A stretch of 64,000 nucleotides of DNA, taken from positions 310,001-374,000 of the forward strand of contig WFMF01000083.1 in the NCBI GenBank assembly GCA_011033025.1. The letters are read 5' to 3'. The translations under genes were made by a program, and so were the position numbers. The stretch is from Beroe forskalii. Taxonomy: Eukaryota > Ctenophora > Nuda > Beroida > Beroidae. Below, piece by piece: positions 9,538 through 23,400 of the stretch; the stretch's first letter is position 1; every line of letters starts with the position of its first letter. The notes below the pieces were generated by a model that did not search any database, was not told the origin of the DNA, and was given only the letters and a program-made list of their open reading frames with translations.

Positions 9538-12500
9538 ATGAAGTGTCTGCTCGTGGCAGCCCTGTTTCTCGTGGCAGTACACGCTGCTGAGATTACAGAG
9601 GAGGAGGATGTCCTGGTCCTCACTGATGAGAACTTTGATGAGGCAATCGCCACCCACAAGCACATTCTCGTAGAATTCTGTGAGTGTTTAACAAATACCT
9701 GATATTTCTTATGAAAACGGTTGAGGATGCCTTATATTTCTTATGAGAACGGTTGAGGATATAAAATGGGTGTTCTTGATTTTAAAAGACTATTGATTGG
9801 TTAATGGTTATGCTGTTTCAGTGTTTCCATTAAAGCGAATCCATTGACTTGTTAACTCTTAGTAATGCATGATAATGTGAATTTTGAGTTTCACATTCAA
9901 ACGAAAGTTACAAAATTCTGCTTCTTAATGAAGTTGTGTTGTAAAGTTTGAATTTTAGAATACGAAATATCACCCGCAGGTATCATTAATCTCACATGCG
10001 CGGCTGGAATCAGCTCTTGCGTCAACAATCATTTATTCATTCATTTAATCAACAATGATATAATCACGCATTTAAATCAATGCTTCATTAACTCACTCAT
10101 CCCTCCTCAGACGCCCCGTGGTGCGGACACTGCAAGAAACTGGCTCCCGAGTATGCCAAGGCTGCCGGAGTTCTCAAGAGCGAGGAATCTGCTGTCAAAC
10201 TAGCCAAGGTATTTAAAATATTTCATATTTCAAGGTATTTCTTCAAGTCTTCATATCCTTAGATTTTTTAAACTGGAATGAGCTGAATCGAATTGAATAT
10301 ACCGTACATAATACACCTGGTTACTTCATTGCTCATCTATCTGGACCGACTTTTTACAAACTAAACATCTTCATTCCCCTCGCATTAACCTCTCCACCCC
10401 TTCTCCAGCTTGACGCCACCGAGCACAAGACCGCTGCCGGCAAGTTCGGAGTCAAGGGATACCCTACCCTCAAAGTGGTTCGTGGACGGAGAAGCCAAGG
10501 AGTACAACGGAGGCAGGACCTCCCCAGACATCGTCTCGTGGCTGAAGAAGAAGACCGGAGATCCCTGCACTGTGGCTGATTCTAAGGATGTTATCGACAC
10601 TGAAGTTGCTAACTCTCACTTCACTCTCGTCGGAGCTTTCAAGGTGAGACGGTGTTTAGATCGGATGATCGTTTTAGGAATGCACTGGAAATAATGGTTG
10701 GATTGGTGGAATTTGTTGAATTGAGTTTGTTGAATGAGTTGAATTGAGCCAAAATATCAAGTTTTTCTCAACCCCTCTATCCCCTTCGACTCCCCCTTTA
10801 CCCCTGCTTAACGTCTCCTTTACATCTCCTTTACGTCTTCTTTACGTCTCCTTTACCCCTCTCCATCGCAGGACCGTGCCTCTGAGGCTGGCGCCGCTTT
10901 CACTGCTGCTGCAGGTGACACTGACGGTGTCGTGTTCTTCGTGACTGATGACGCTGATGTTATGGCCGCTTTCGGACTTGCTGACGGAGAAATCGTAGCT
11001 GTCAGAGACGTGAGTGAAATGTGGGAATGGTATTTGGGGTATTTGGTTATGTTTTTAGAGAGTTTGAAGTAGTTTCAAGGACGGAACAACTCCTTGAAGT
11101 GGCGCTAAAATGAGTCATGTTGTTACTTTTCACTGTCATTCCATACCGCACATGATGGGATGAAGCACAAGCCACAATTATGTCTCGCAGAACACACCTA
11201 CTTTAAATAATAAAGATTAATTAACACTGCCACACCTCAGTTTGCCGAAGAGGAAGCCCAGATTAAGCTGGAAGGGGAAGTTACTGCTGATGCCATCACT
11301 GAGTTCCTGAGTGCCCACCGTCTACCTCTCGTTGTGGAGTTCAGCGACGAGGTAAGTAAAATAGTGGCACCATTGAATTTGGGGAAGGGATTGAAGGGGT
11401 TATCAATTATTTGATCCTCAGGGGTTGAATTATACCTACTTTCCATCCTCAATGTCAATCTTTGTTCAATATCCTTACTATCTGAAATCTGAAGTGTTAT
11501 CTTTTCTAACCACACCTTTCTACTTCAGACCGCCCCCATGATCTTCGGAGGAGACATCAAGAGCCACTACCTGGTCTTCTCTGACTCCACTGGAGAGGGC
11601 CATGGAGCCGTCTTGACCACTTTCCGTCAAGTCAGCAAGAGCTTCTCCGGCAAATTCGTACACGTGCTCGTCGATACCAGCAAGTCTTCCAACGACAGGA
11701 TCCTGGATTTCTTCGGAATCACCAAGGACATGGGAATCGTCGCCAGGATCATCTTCCTTTGTATATATTCTTCATTTTCAATTTGAAATGACTTCATTAA
11801 TCGGCAAATTATCATCAAAATCGTGTTACGTGTTTCTATCGAAATATCGCCACGTGCTCTTTGATAATTTAGTTACATGTTTAGTCTTCTGCTAATGATA
11901 ATCGATCAAATGCACCTGTTGACCGCGGCAAATTCAAAACAACAAATGTTATTCTTAATTGACATCTGTTTAATGGTTTCACATCAGCTTTGAGCCAAAG
12001 GTAGCGGCTCTTAACGGTGGTTACAGTGTTGTTTTGATACAAATGACCCTTTCTGCACCATTATTCGTTACATTGTTTTGCAATAAAAAGTGTGTACCAT
12101 TTAATTCAGATCCCTCTGAAAAGGATAATCCATGCAAAGCATCGTAGACAAAACAATGAAAAGGTTCATTTCTTTGTACAGTGCAGTATCAAATGGTCAA
12201 TGTGATGTTTTTTCTAAGCTTAGTTATTGACGTGGCGATGGCTGATTTTACGTAGAAGTGAGAATTCTAGACAACAGGTGCTTGAATAACTGTAAAAGTG
12301 TTAAAATTAACAGTAGCGAGGTGCTTAAAGTCCCAATACTTTTGCATACGTGTTTGTGACATTTGGCAATATTTCGTCAAAACATCTTTTTTAACTAGCA
12401 AAATTTTGGGAATCTCTAGTGTAAACACGATTTTTCGGCACTGTGGCCGCGCGGCTCAAACGCGCGCTGCGCGCGTCTGCATTCTTACGTGGCGATGTAC

Positions 12501-13684
12501 ATAGGTATACATCATTGGTCAATGAACAGTTGGTGCTGTATACAATGGGCCCATTAGTATAATTTCTGGCTTTGTGAGGCTTCCCATATTAGATGAAAAT
12601 TTTTATACCGTTCCTCAATCCCTCAGTTTCCGAAGGAGTAGACAAATATGCCCCTGACTTCACCGAAATGACCGAGGAGAACATGGCCGGCTTTGCTCAG
12701 CGATACCTTGACGGAGAACTGACCAAACACCTGAACAGTGAGGAAGTGCCTGAGGATTGGGATGCCCAGCCAGTCAAGGTTCTCGTTGGAAAGAACTTCG
12801 AGCAGGTTGCATTCGATGAGACTAAGGATGTGCTCGTTGAGTTCTATGCCCCATGGTGCGGACATTGCAAGCAGCTCGCCCCTATCTACGATGAGCTAGG
12901 TGGGTTTTATTATTTCAGATCTGTTGTTTACCCACGTTTAACTTAAAGTTATATTTGAAAGTTGCTGCATTGGGTGCATTATAAACCACTCAACATGTCA
13001 GTTGTACCTCTTTTCATGCTGCGCTTACACAGCGAATTCGATCCAAATAGGACTTGATAGTGGGTTTGAAGCCCACTATAACATGTAAGTTTATCACCCC
13101 TCTAAACTTCTCTATCTTTCCCAGGTGAGAAGTACAAGGACCATCCTACCATCGTCATCGCCAAGATGGACTCCACTGCTAACGAGGTTGCTGATGTCAC
13201 TGTCCGAGGCTTCCCGACCATCAAATACTTCCCTCAGGGAGCTGACAGAACGGTGAGTAGGAGAGGGGTGGCTCATGTTCTCTTAGGACTGCCAATAGCA
13301 ACCTTACGCGTGTTTTTACATCAATACACCATTGCAATTTGAGTCGCTACTCAATGTGTTATCTAATAGTCTATTCGACAAAATGTTCCCATCCTAATTT
13401 CACCCTTGGCTACTAAATTTGAGTCAATACCCAATATTCTATTTCATCGGCTTAATATTCGCATCCTACTTTGCATGATCTTGAAATAAACTCGACATTT
13501 CTGATATGTTACAGCTTAAAACTACAGATGATTTACTAACTGACCCTCGTGTCTTCTTCAGGTCCAAGACTACAACGGTGGTCGAACTCTGGAAGACTTC
13601 GTTGCCTTCCTGGAAGGTACCCACGACGAGGAGGCTGAAGATGAAGCCAGTGACGATGGTGAAGATGCTAAAGACGAGTTGTAA
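9538..13684 (+). CDS. Protein disulfide isomerase 2 (PDIA1/P4HB-like, nine exons)
   Basis: Tandem paralogue of PDI-1. Exons: 9538-9679, 10111-10208, 10409-10643, 10872-11009, 11241-11351, 11529-11760, 12627-12899, 13125-13252, 13562-13684. They give about 492 residues if one extra base in exon 3 is discounted. Seen: signal peptide [16 protein letters not shown]; two YAPWCGHC active sites (a and a'); b and b' domains; [12 protein letters not shown] before the a' domain; an acidic tail; and the KDEL retrieval signal. Exons 1, 2, 4, 5 and 8 have the same lengths as their PDI-1 counterparts, which supports the joins. Exon 3 reads LKFF-like sequence only if G10475 is ignored (TLK then WFVDG), so there is an apparent +1 frameshift. 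Every other exon is intact, so I favour an assembly error over a dead gene. The 866-bp intron 6 holds nothing recognisable. Confidence 0.9.
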
Positions 13685-16128
13685 ATTATATCCCTCTTAT
13701 CCCAACTCTTCTTCTTCTCTTTCTCTTGGAGGAGAACCCCTCGTGAATTATTGGAGTTGAATATATTCACGGTGTATTTAAATTGTTAGGGTAACAAAAG
13801 CGTGTGTATAGGACACTTGACGGTTCTACAGATCTTTAAGTGTTTATTTATTTGTTACGGAAGTGGAAATACGTATTCACTCTGTTGCCCTGATATAGTT
13901 AGATGCATCTGTTCCTTCCTAGATACACCTGTTCCTTCCAGTAGACTTAGCTCCTGAAACACCCCAATTTCAATACATGTTCAGTTAAATATCAAATTAT
14001 AGATCAGGGATTTTTATCGTTAAACTTTTTACTCTGAGCCAAACTTGAATAATAGACATTCTATTTGGGCGGGACCCATGTCAAAATGCACATGAGTTGT
14101 AAGGTGTTGAGAGTTTCATCATTATCATGATTTACGATCGCAAAGCACCAACAATTCGTGCGCTGTTAAGATTCAGTGCTCTAATTGCTATCTCAAATCG
14201 TAGTGCAGTAAAGACTTGTGCTTCTTTACAATCTTAGATTGACATCCCCCATCACCATTCAACATCATACAGATAGTCAGATAATTCCATTCATTTTGAT
14301 GATTTCTTGATCACATAAATTGGACGGGTTTCTTTATATCTGATGTCAACATTATCATTACAGAGGCTCTTTAAGCGTTTTATTTATTTAAACGTTATAT
14401 TATATATTTTGAACAAAATCGTTTAATGTGTGCGTAACTTCTTTTTAAGTGTGAAATTATCTGTTAATTTGTAATCTCATGATTATTAAAAGTTGCGAAG
14501 AATTTCGTTTATTTTGTTCAATGCTAAGAAAGTTAAGTAAATCATGATAACTAGATGCTATCTCATTCCCTCGCGGATGATGGCGTGCGAGGCATCCTCT
14601 AACTAAAACAGCTGACTCATTGGCCATGCCAGTTGCAGCCCTCAAATTTTCAATTGGAATGTATCCACATTTCAAAATCACGTCGGGATGTGCATGTGTG
14701 GCGCGCGCGTGTCCCCCACGGCCCCGGCACTCCCATTCTGGCAAGGGTTCAAGTTGTGTACAGGCATATGTTTTCATTAAAAATACTTGGCGTATGGTGT
14801 GCTCGAAATCTCGACCTGAGCCGAAAATTGCAATTATCGAATCAAAAGCTGGGTCGCCGGGTCGGAAGCCGCGCAATTCCGCTGAATTGCGCGGCTTCTT
14901 CTATATCAAGAATCGAGCGCCATCATCTCAGCGCGGCGCGAATTCCAAACCCACAAGTTCAAGGTTCGTTCGTTCATTTTTACCAACTTTCCTTGATTTT
15001 GATACGCACGGAAAAGTTTCCATAATCGGTGTTTCTTTCTCTGTAGTCTGATTGAATGTCATTATCGTCCATCGACTGCAGCCTAAAAGATGCATGAGTG
15101 GTTTTGCTTTTGGTTTCTTTTCTAACCTGAATGGTTTCAATTCAAATGCAAATGAAATTTAAAGTCGTATTTGCTCATAATTTGAGACCTACAGTCTACA
15201 CCGTAGAATCCTGTGCAGAGTTCTCTCCTCAATTTCTTGTATGCATGTTGCAATGTACTCGCCTCTTGATATAATCAATCAATAGCCTTTTACTTGTTAT
15301 GTACTGAAGGAAAGCCTAGGCCTACTTTCTTTGAAATTGAAAAATTGAATATCAATTCGAGACAGCTTAATTCAATTTCACTTGGTATGTTTAGTCCAAT
15401 TAGGGGTAATTTCAATCTTATTGATATTCAGTCTATCCTCTCCATATCAATTCTAAATCCAATTACACGAATTACCGCATATCTCTCGTCCCCTCTTTTG
15501 TCTTCTTGCCATATTTCTAGCTAATGTTATTCTAGGATGGCATTATTATTTTCATACGTCTGCATACTCGAATAATCTAATTACCTTCATTGCATTGCGA
15601 TTTGCGATCTCTTATCTTTCAATTTGATCTATCGAGGTTACATTTGATTACACTCATTAAGAACTTCATTTAAGTATCGGATCCGATCGGATCGCTTTTT
15701 GCTTTGCTTTAGGCTTGGGCTAAAATGATTTGGTGTTCAAAATTTTGGCAGGGCGTAATTTATGAGGATTTCTCCAAATTTTTCAACCACCTATCCCCAG
15801 CCGAGTTAGTCCTTTAGTCGTTAGTTGCTTAGAATTTGACAATTTAATATTTATCAGTCAAATGTCAATGTTTATAAGTTACCCACAGGAAACATGCTGT
15901 AATACATGATCTGATAAACTTTTTATACTTATTGTTATAACCAGCTCTAAGAATTTACTGAGGGCTATTATCACCAAATATTGCGAGTCATTATTATCGC
16001 CATAACACGTGGATCATGCAAATTCATCAATTCCATACCTTGAGTCGTGATAATGATGTCACGAGCCGGTGTCTGCAATAACCGATGTGTTCTATGGCGG
16101 TGTCATCCCAGCTGTCGACATAAAAATA

Positions 16129-16247
16129 CATAGACCCGCCCCTATCGGGCCCATTTGGGATAATTCCCGAGGGATGTATCTGGTTTAGACTCGTACCCCA
16201 AAGGGCAGGGGTCTAAAAATGGACCCGATCAGGTTGAGGTCCATGTT
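16129..16247. mobile_element. Dispersed foldback repeat (CGGGTCC ends), copy 1
   Basis: It begins CATAGACCCGCCCCTATCGG and ends GGACCCGATCAGGTTGAGG. The ends are inverted relatives of each other, with CCCGAGGGATGTATC inside. A longer relative lies at 33,460-33,594. Non-coding, probably a MITE-like element. Confidence 0.65.
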
Positions 16248-18969
16248 CAGTGAAGAAAACGTCAGAGATATCAATAGTACAGTGAAGTGATGCGACTGTG
16301 GTCCGTCAATTAATCAATTAGCGGCTAATGGTTTAGTTTAACAAGCGTTGATTGGAGTAATAAGCCAATAACACGGCATTCTTATGTACCAATTTGTGTG
16401 AGACGAGTGATCAAGTCAAGTGAATTGTTTCTCAAAGAAGTAAAAATACTAGAGTTTGGAGATAACTATTGTTTTATCACTTTTTGATCTTCGTTATAGT
16501 TTTCATGTTTTTATTTTTTGTTTTACAGTTCGTTTTTGTTCCGTAGTTTCATGAATCGCGTCACGTTGTCGTACCAACTTACCAATAACTTTAATATTCC
16601 TCATAATGCCAAAATTAAAAATTAAGCATGTTATATATTATGTCGAATTTGAGGTTTGAATGCATAATTATTTATCATTATTTTGCTATTTTGATGGCGT
16701 TTAATAAACATCTTGCGTTTAATACACGTCTTGCGGAATTGTCTAAATTATTATTGCCAATCACTCTTCAGCCATATGTAATATATTCATTCAAGAGCAC
16801 AGGTGATTATAATCTACAAATTTATATACTTAACAGTTACCCAGTCATATTATATTTCATAATTAGCCTCTGCGAATTAACTAAAATCATCATTTCTTGT
16901 TGATTGCATCTTTCATCGGAGGTACCCTAGAAATTATCAGATTGATCGATGATAGGATAATCAATCAAAAACATGACCATTTATTTAAATTAGATCCTCC
17001 TATATGATTATTAGTTTGCTTGACAGTACCTACTTGACAGCTATCATTTCTAGGTTTTGCTGTGCTCTTGAACACACTCAGAGATATAAGTCTATAAAAG
17101 TAGACAAGCAATGCTTAACAACAGTCCAAGGATAATGTGTAAACTGTTAAATCTGCATTATGCATGTCTTTGAATATAGTGATTACAGGTTTAATTACCT
17201 TTTGAAGTAGTGGCACTGCGCGCCCCCTTTATAGTTTTATCTAAGCAGTAGGTAGCATTTATCCTTTTATCAAAGACTATCGCTAATTCCAAGTATCTGA
17301 GCACCTTGTTAATCTGTAGGAAAGGTGAGAATTGGGCCCGTGATATACTTGTAACTAAGTGCTGTACGCTGTTTCTCGAGTCTACAGAATACTACGGACT
17401 ATCCATGAAGCCAGCTTTTACTGCTGATAAACTACTATATTTAACGCATGAATAAATTCACACTTTGTTAGGCGCCCATCTTCCAACTTTTAGTTACAAA
17501 TCTAATGGCTTTTAACTAATATAATATATTGTAATAGTGACCGATGACTGATCATTGGGAAGTAATTGGAGGTGCAGCGTTCTCGCCCGATTAACTGTGT
17601 AAGTACCTACCACTTTATCATAGGTTATATATTACTAAGTTACAAAGAAGGTAGGTAACATCACAATGCAGACTCTGGACAGACCCTATCTGTACGTATA
17701 ATACTATAATATACGTATATCTGTACGTACCTATAATACTAAAATATACGTATATTTGTACGTATAATATATGTATATAAGTATATATGTGCGCGATTTC
17801 TGCACCCAATTAACGAGCTGATTGTTTAAATATCTCTGGTATAAGTTTCGAATATTATGGTAATTACGCACATATGGGACATATGTAACTGCCCTCGTAT
17901 TGGTTGTGATGAGGAGTTAAATGTGAGTAGGTTTTATATATTCTTCTCAGGCTTCTCTACGGGTTTTCTCTGGCTCTTCAATCCTCCTTCTCTGGCTCTT
18001 CAATCCTCCTTTCTATGCAAGAAGCTCATCCTTATAGGGCAGATTTATGTGTTAAAAATCCTGTGGTTTTCGCATTTTACTATGTTTTATTTTATTCTAT
18101 GTTTTATTATATGTTTTATTATACGTTTTAATTTCTCTTCAGTCTAAAACAGGACACCACCTGTCTGTAAATCTAGACATTTGGACCCTTGTTCGTCTAT
18201 AAAAAGGTTTTTATCGGGTTTCATTATAAGATTGTTATTCCCATGAAAAGTCGGTTACCGATCATAACTTTTTGGCAACCCTTCAAGAAATACGTATAGA
18301 TATTGTTTCACTTCCTTCTTGCCTCAAAATTTCAAGAGAAACATTCCTAACATTGACTTGTTTCTCTGAAAATCCTTTTAATCGATATGGTATTGACGCG
18401 TGCGTTGTTTGCTGCAGATCTACATCGTTTTTTTTAAATTTCTTTTATAAAATGCTAAGAAAATCCATGAGATGGTGGTAAAATAAGTCAACTACTCTTC
18501 TTTTAGATTTATTTTCGTGAATCGTACGGATTTCCCTGAACACAAAGCCGAGGGAGTAGCCGGAATTAAAAAACCTTGCGAAACGAAGGGATGTACGCTA
18601 AACTTGGCTGTGTTACGTCATCAATACACCAGTTTAAGTCAAGATAATGATGTCATTGACATTTGACAACATCCAGCTCTCTCTCTCTCGAGCTGAGGAC
18701 TGACCTTTTGCCCAAAGAGCTGAATAAAACTCCCGACATTTATATTACCATGAGTCGTCAATTTCATGGCTAAGTAAGAATATAGGTTATAATATACCTC
18801 ATATTCTCATTTTGCTATGAAATTGACGTGGGTCATTGGCAGTACATATTATAACGCTAACAAGTTGCTGAGTGGAACCAATCAGATTCGAGGATTCTCT
18901 CATAAATCCTGCGCGGGATTAAAATGACATAACATTCATCTTATAATGGAATATAAAATGGTAGGTGGA

Positions 18970-19020
18970 GGGAGATGACGTCATTATCAGGGGTTACAAT
19001 GGTGAATTGATGACGTGACC
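18970..19020. repeat. TGACGTCA-bounded module (dispersed family)
   Basis: TGACGTCA at 18976-18983 is followed by TTATCAGGGGTTACAATGG, TGAATTGA and a second TGACGT near 19,011. Diverged relatives lie at about 19,330; 21,553; 21,790-21,829; 24,095-24,200; 25,847; 35,185-35,275 and 40,425. Confidence 0.6.
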
Positions 19021-19930
19021 CCAGTTCATTATCCAACCTTTATCTATGCTCTTTAAAGCATGTGCAGCGGATGGTGATATTGGTAAAAATACTAAGTGTC
19101 GTTAGTCATCCAGTGCAGCAGTGGACCCGAGTAAAATGCTAAAATCTGCTAGACTATGCTATTGTTAGCATTATATATATCCATCATTTCTACACATCAT
19201 GTGGCTTTCTCAGTAAAATATATCCAATGAGCAGTGGTTTAATAAAGAAGTGGTTTAATAGAAGAAGTATTTGCTTCTTATTCTTTTTGGGTTTTATCCT
19301 GGGACTATAATAGAGGAAGTGGTTGAGAGTGACGTCATTATGACGATTTAGAATGATAAGTTGATGACGTTTTATCTGCTCATTGTATGTCTTATAGTGG
19401 GCTGGGTAAGGAACTGGAAGGTGTGTCAGTGTGATTTGCAGGGAAGGCGGATCTGTCCTATAGTCTCTAATACTCTAATAGTATTATTAGAGTCAAATGC
19501 TAGAGATTTTACTGACTTAGAACGTGTCACTGAGACGCAAGACAGATCTCTAGTTTGACACAAGAGCAGTGGTTTTGACTCTCAATGCACTCCCAAGAAC
19601 GGGCGTTACGCACACACTGCTCTCAAAGACTTGACTCATTGCCCAGGTCATGTCAAAACTTTGCTAGCATTCCAATTAAAGCAGTATCTATAGTAGGATT
19701 TTTCTACCCTCCACCCTGCGCACTTTTTGCAACACGACCGTTATCAAGTACCTAGTCCTACTCAAGTAGTGAGATTAGGCTTTCGTACCTATCTGTATTT
19801 GGTTATTTGGTTAGAATGAGACCTCGTTGTTTTAAGCGGCTCGTGCGTTGCGTGAACGGCTGTTTCATTAATCGTGCTTCTCGTCCTGAAAGATCAAATA
19901 ACACAGTTTCATAACATGTGAATCACATGT

Positions 19931-19957
19931 TAGACTATCACATGATGTGATAGTCTA
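19931..19957. repeat. 27-bp perfect palindrome
   Basis: TAGACTATCACAT, a central G, then ATGTGATAGTCTA: 13-bp perfect arms. Unmatched by flanking sequence; no function is inferred. Confidence 0.85.
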
Positions 19958-20195
19958 TCCGTCTCATTTCTAATCACATGAACGGTACAAATTGGTGGTT
20001 TAGTAGGTTGGAGCATATACCTAATCATTTTGCTGGATTCTGATTTTTAGATAAGCTCCTTTAACGTCTTCTGAAGTTACCTGCTCGAAATCAAAACTTT
20101 TTTGTAACAGAAAATTTGCCAATTTGTTCATATCCCTTTATTTATTGCGTTATTTGTTGATTGAAGACCTGATAATCTGATTCGTGCATAGCTTC

Positions 20196-20400
20196 AGCTT
20201 CATTAACTTCAGCATCATTAACGTATTATTACTTCAGCTTCATCGACGTATTAACTTCAGCTTCATTAACTTATTAAATTCAAGCTTCATTAACCTATTA
20301 ACTTCAGCTTCATTGACGTATTATAACTTCGGCTTCATTTAATTATTAACTTCAGCTTCATTAAACTTATTAACGTATGTCTTATGCTTCATTAACTTGA
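20196..20400. repeat. Degenerate tandem repeat of ACTTCAGCTTCATTAAC
   Basis: About eight irregular copies (roughly 20-28 bp) of a unit containing CTTCAGCTTCATTAAC and TATTA. AT-rich and non-coding. Confidence 0.8.
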
Positions 20401-23400
20401 GCTCATGCTTACATGGTATTATGCCAACTGCTGTGTGCATGACGCATGTTATAACTTTACCATATATTGAATAACGTGTCCAATGATTGCAATTTGCAAT
20501 ACCTCATGGTTTCACCTAATCTCCTTGATTAAATCTCGTGCTGAAAAAATGAAGCTTATATTATTTGCTTACCAATCTTCATTATATTAACAGCTTTGTT
20601 ATAAAGATATACGAGCAATGTTGAATGGTGATCGGTAATGAAGTGAAAACACCGTCCATCATTTTCATGATTGGACACATGATGTTTGGCACAGAATGGG
20701 CCCGGGTATATTATAAATGTAATTCTAATTTTTGCCCGTGTTTATATTGTGAGTCAGTCAGTATATGGAAAAGCGTGTCAGCTGTCGGTCTGAAATCAAA
20801 TCCGGCTGCGGATAGTATGGAACCTGCGTTTAATAATTATAGACGAGGTTTAATTTGGATTTGTCAGCGGTTGAAATTACCTGCCATTACCTGTCAGGAC
20901 CTTTACCTGCATGAGTCGTGTGCGGTTTGATTAGATTTCTGACGGCGGAAGTTCCTGCTTTCACGAGGAAATCAGGAGATCGGGGAACTGGGATTATATT
21001 AATGAGCTCTCTGACACTTGACAGATGGTGGGATGATTTGTTGAATATCGGCAGTCAGATTCTCCAGGATTCTCTGACACTTTATATTGGGATGGCTTAT
21101 AGATGATTGGTAGTCCGATGCCTCAATCTGTTCACGTCTTCGTGGTTTTGTTCTATGAACTTTGGGGTTCTCTTGCTGTGCAGGTCGTTTTCTCTGTTGG
21201 CTAAACCAACTACTACTATAATAGTCTAGTGTTTACTACTCAATTAATGGGTATTCATCAGACACACTGGCTACCCTTATGCCGTATGATCGTATTAAAA
21301 CCCCCGACTGTCAAAAAACAGGCGGTTAAACGTCATCTAATAACCTATTTGAGCCGTGATAACGCCGTCATTTCAACTACCAATTGCCAATGAAGATCTC
21401 ATTGTATGTAATCGCCAATGACCGATAGTATATTATTGTTATGGTAGTCGAGTAGAAATCCATCTTATGGATTACATACTTCTGACCCATGGTACTCAGT
21501 ATGATTATATAACTCACTCATCGCACGCCGATAGGTAATAATCGCTTTATAATGACGTCATTATCAGGGTTATAATGGTGTTTTATCAACGTTGAAGCGC
21601 CTGTTTTTCGTACACTGTACACTGGATCCACCAGTAATTCGGCACACAAGTACTCAGAAGGAGTAGGTACTGTTGGAGGAGTCAACATCGCATGAAATAT
21701 TAATATCACCCGTCATTAAATACCTCGCCAACCACCTGATAAATATTTGCTCCTTTGTCCTCTGATATATGCTCGAATTGGTGCCTCTTCGTCATCAACT
21801 CACCATTTTAATCTATGATAATGACGTCACTCTCTCAACTGACAAATTCCCGGGCATACTTATTGTTATTGTATCACGAATTTGATGATTCAAATTGTGA
21901 AATTGTTGCGTGGTTATCGCGCGGAGATAATATGGATGTGTGGTAGGTTGCTTCATTTGCATAATTTCCACCTGGTACGGGAGGTCTACTTCTTTACTTG
22001 TTTCTTTCTTTCTGGTGTGAAGGACAGAATAATTCTATACTGCAGTGGAAGTTGTAAACTTTTGGTTAAATATGCTGTGCTTTAAATTGTATCAAGATTT
22101 AGAAATTAGTATGCTGATAAGGAAATTAGATTAAAGTTGTGCAACATTGGCATTGTCAATCATGGTTTTTAATTCCCAGAAATCCAAAATTGTACCCTTT
22201 CATGTGACTTATGATCGAAGACATATAGACTAATCCTTCGGTCTAGGTTTGGACTTCCAAACCATCATTGTTCAGCCTTTTCATCGAAATACGTTGCGAC
22301 CCCGGCTAGTCAGTCATAAGGGTTCACCATCGGACATGAAAACAATTTGCACATCCGATGAAGACAATTAGCAAATCGAAAGCGTCCTTACTTGCGACAA
22401 AAATTAATTAAGATGTTGATTGGTCACTTTTTTAACCTTTAATTAACTTAAACACTGAAACTGTACCTATTTCGCTTTATTAATATTTTTTCTAGACTAA
22501 AGACTGGTAGTTATAGTAACTTGTATTGCATTTAGAATAGCTTCTCTTTTTAACCTTGAAATGTCAGAGGGAGCTAAGACCATGAGAGTATTAGAGTTAG
22601 TCTTCAACACAAGAAAAAACTAAATATTTGAGAGCCGCTCCTCTCAAGTACCATCGGACGGATAATATTATTATTTTTTAGGGGTTCCAATTATTTTTAT
22701 TTTTCTCTTGCCGCTCGCATGTTTTTCTATTTTTTCTCTCTTTTTTGTCGGTACCGTTGATAAAAACTCCCAAATTCCTGCACACTTGCTGGTCAAGTAC
22801 TAAGGTACCAATAACTGGACAATTTATGAAGAGAGGCGATGTCACAATACTTGCGTTTTGTAAAGCACCTCTTTCCATTTTTAAATTGTAACTTTGAACA
22901 TAACAGAAGGGTAGATTTCAAATGAAATGTAACCTATTATTGCCCTCATTCCTCCCAAAATATGCGCCTGAGTGGAGCTCGTGTCAATTGTTTTATAGGA
23001 GCCAAATATTCGGTTGATCCAGGTAGTAATATAGTATGTCAATTAATGATAATATTTGAATATGACACTACTATATATCAGCGCCATTTAATGAAATTAG
23101 TTAGTTATAAGTTCAATAAGAGTCACGGACAGTTTGTCGCCTTATCAAGAACAACTTTACTCAGATACCGCAAAAAGGTTTGGGTTTTCATCAACATTTT
23201 ATTTGTTCCTCAAGTCAGCTGTTCATGAAGTAATGCAGCGACTGTCACCCAATTCAAGGGAACTGTTAGTTCTAAGGTACAGCACAGTTTCTCAGTTGGT
23301 CACGAGGTTAACAAGGAATTAATGAGCGCCATTCTTACTTTTGAGCTCATTCATGTTGATTACTTTACTTACTTTAGTTGGGGGACAACCAAATATACTC

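Larger units (their letters stand above)
13685..20190. other. Gene-poor intergenic region
   Basis: No convincing exon was found. It begins with the PDI-2 3' UTR. Short open frames at 14.5-15.1 kb overlap a GC-rich patch and look random. Repeats inside it (16,129; 18,976; 19,330; 19,931) are described separately. Confidence 0.4.

Noticed and set aside
11237..11515. Minus-strand open frame over PDI-2 exon 5
   Set aside because: Antisense shadow of a well-supported coding exon and its intron.
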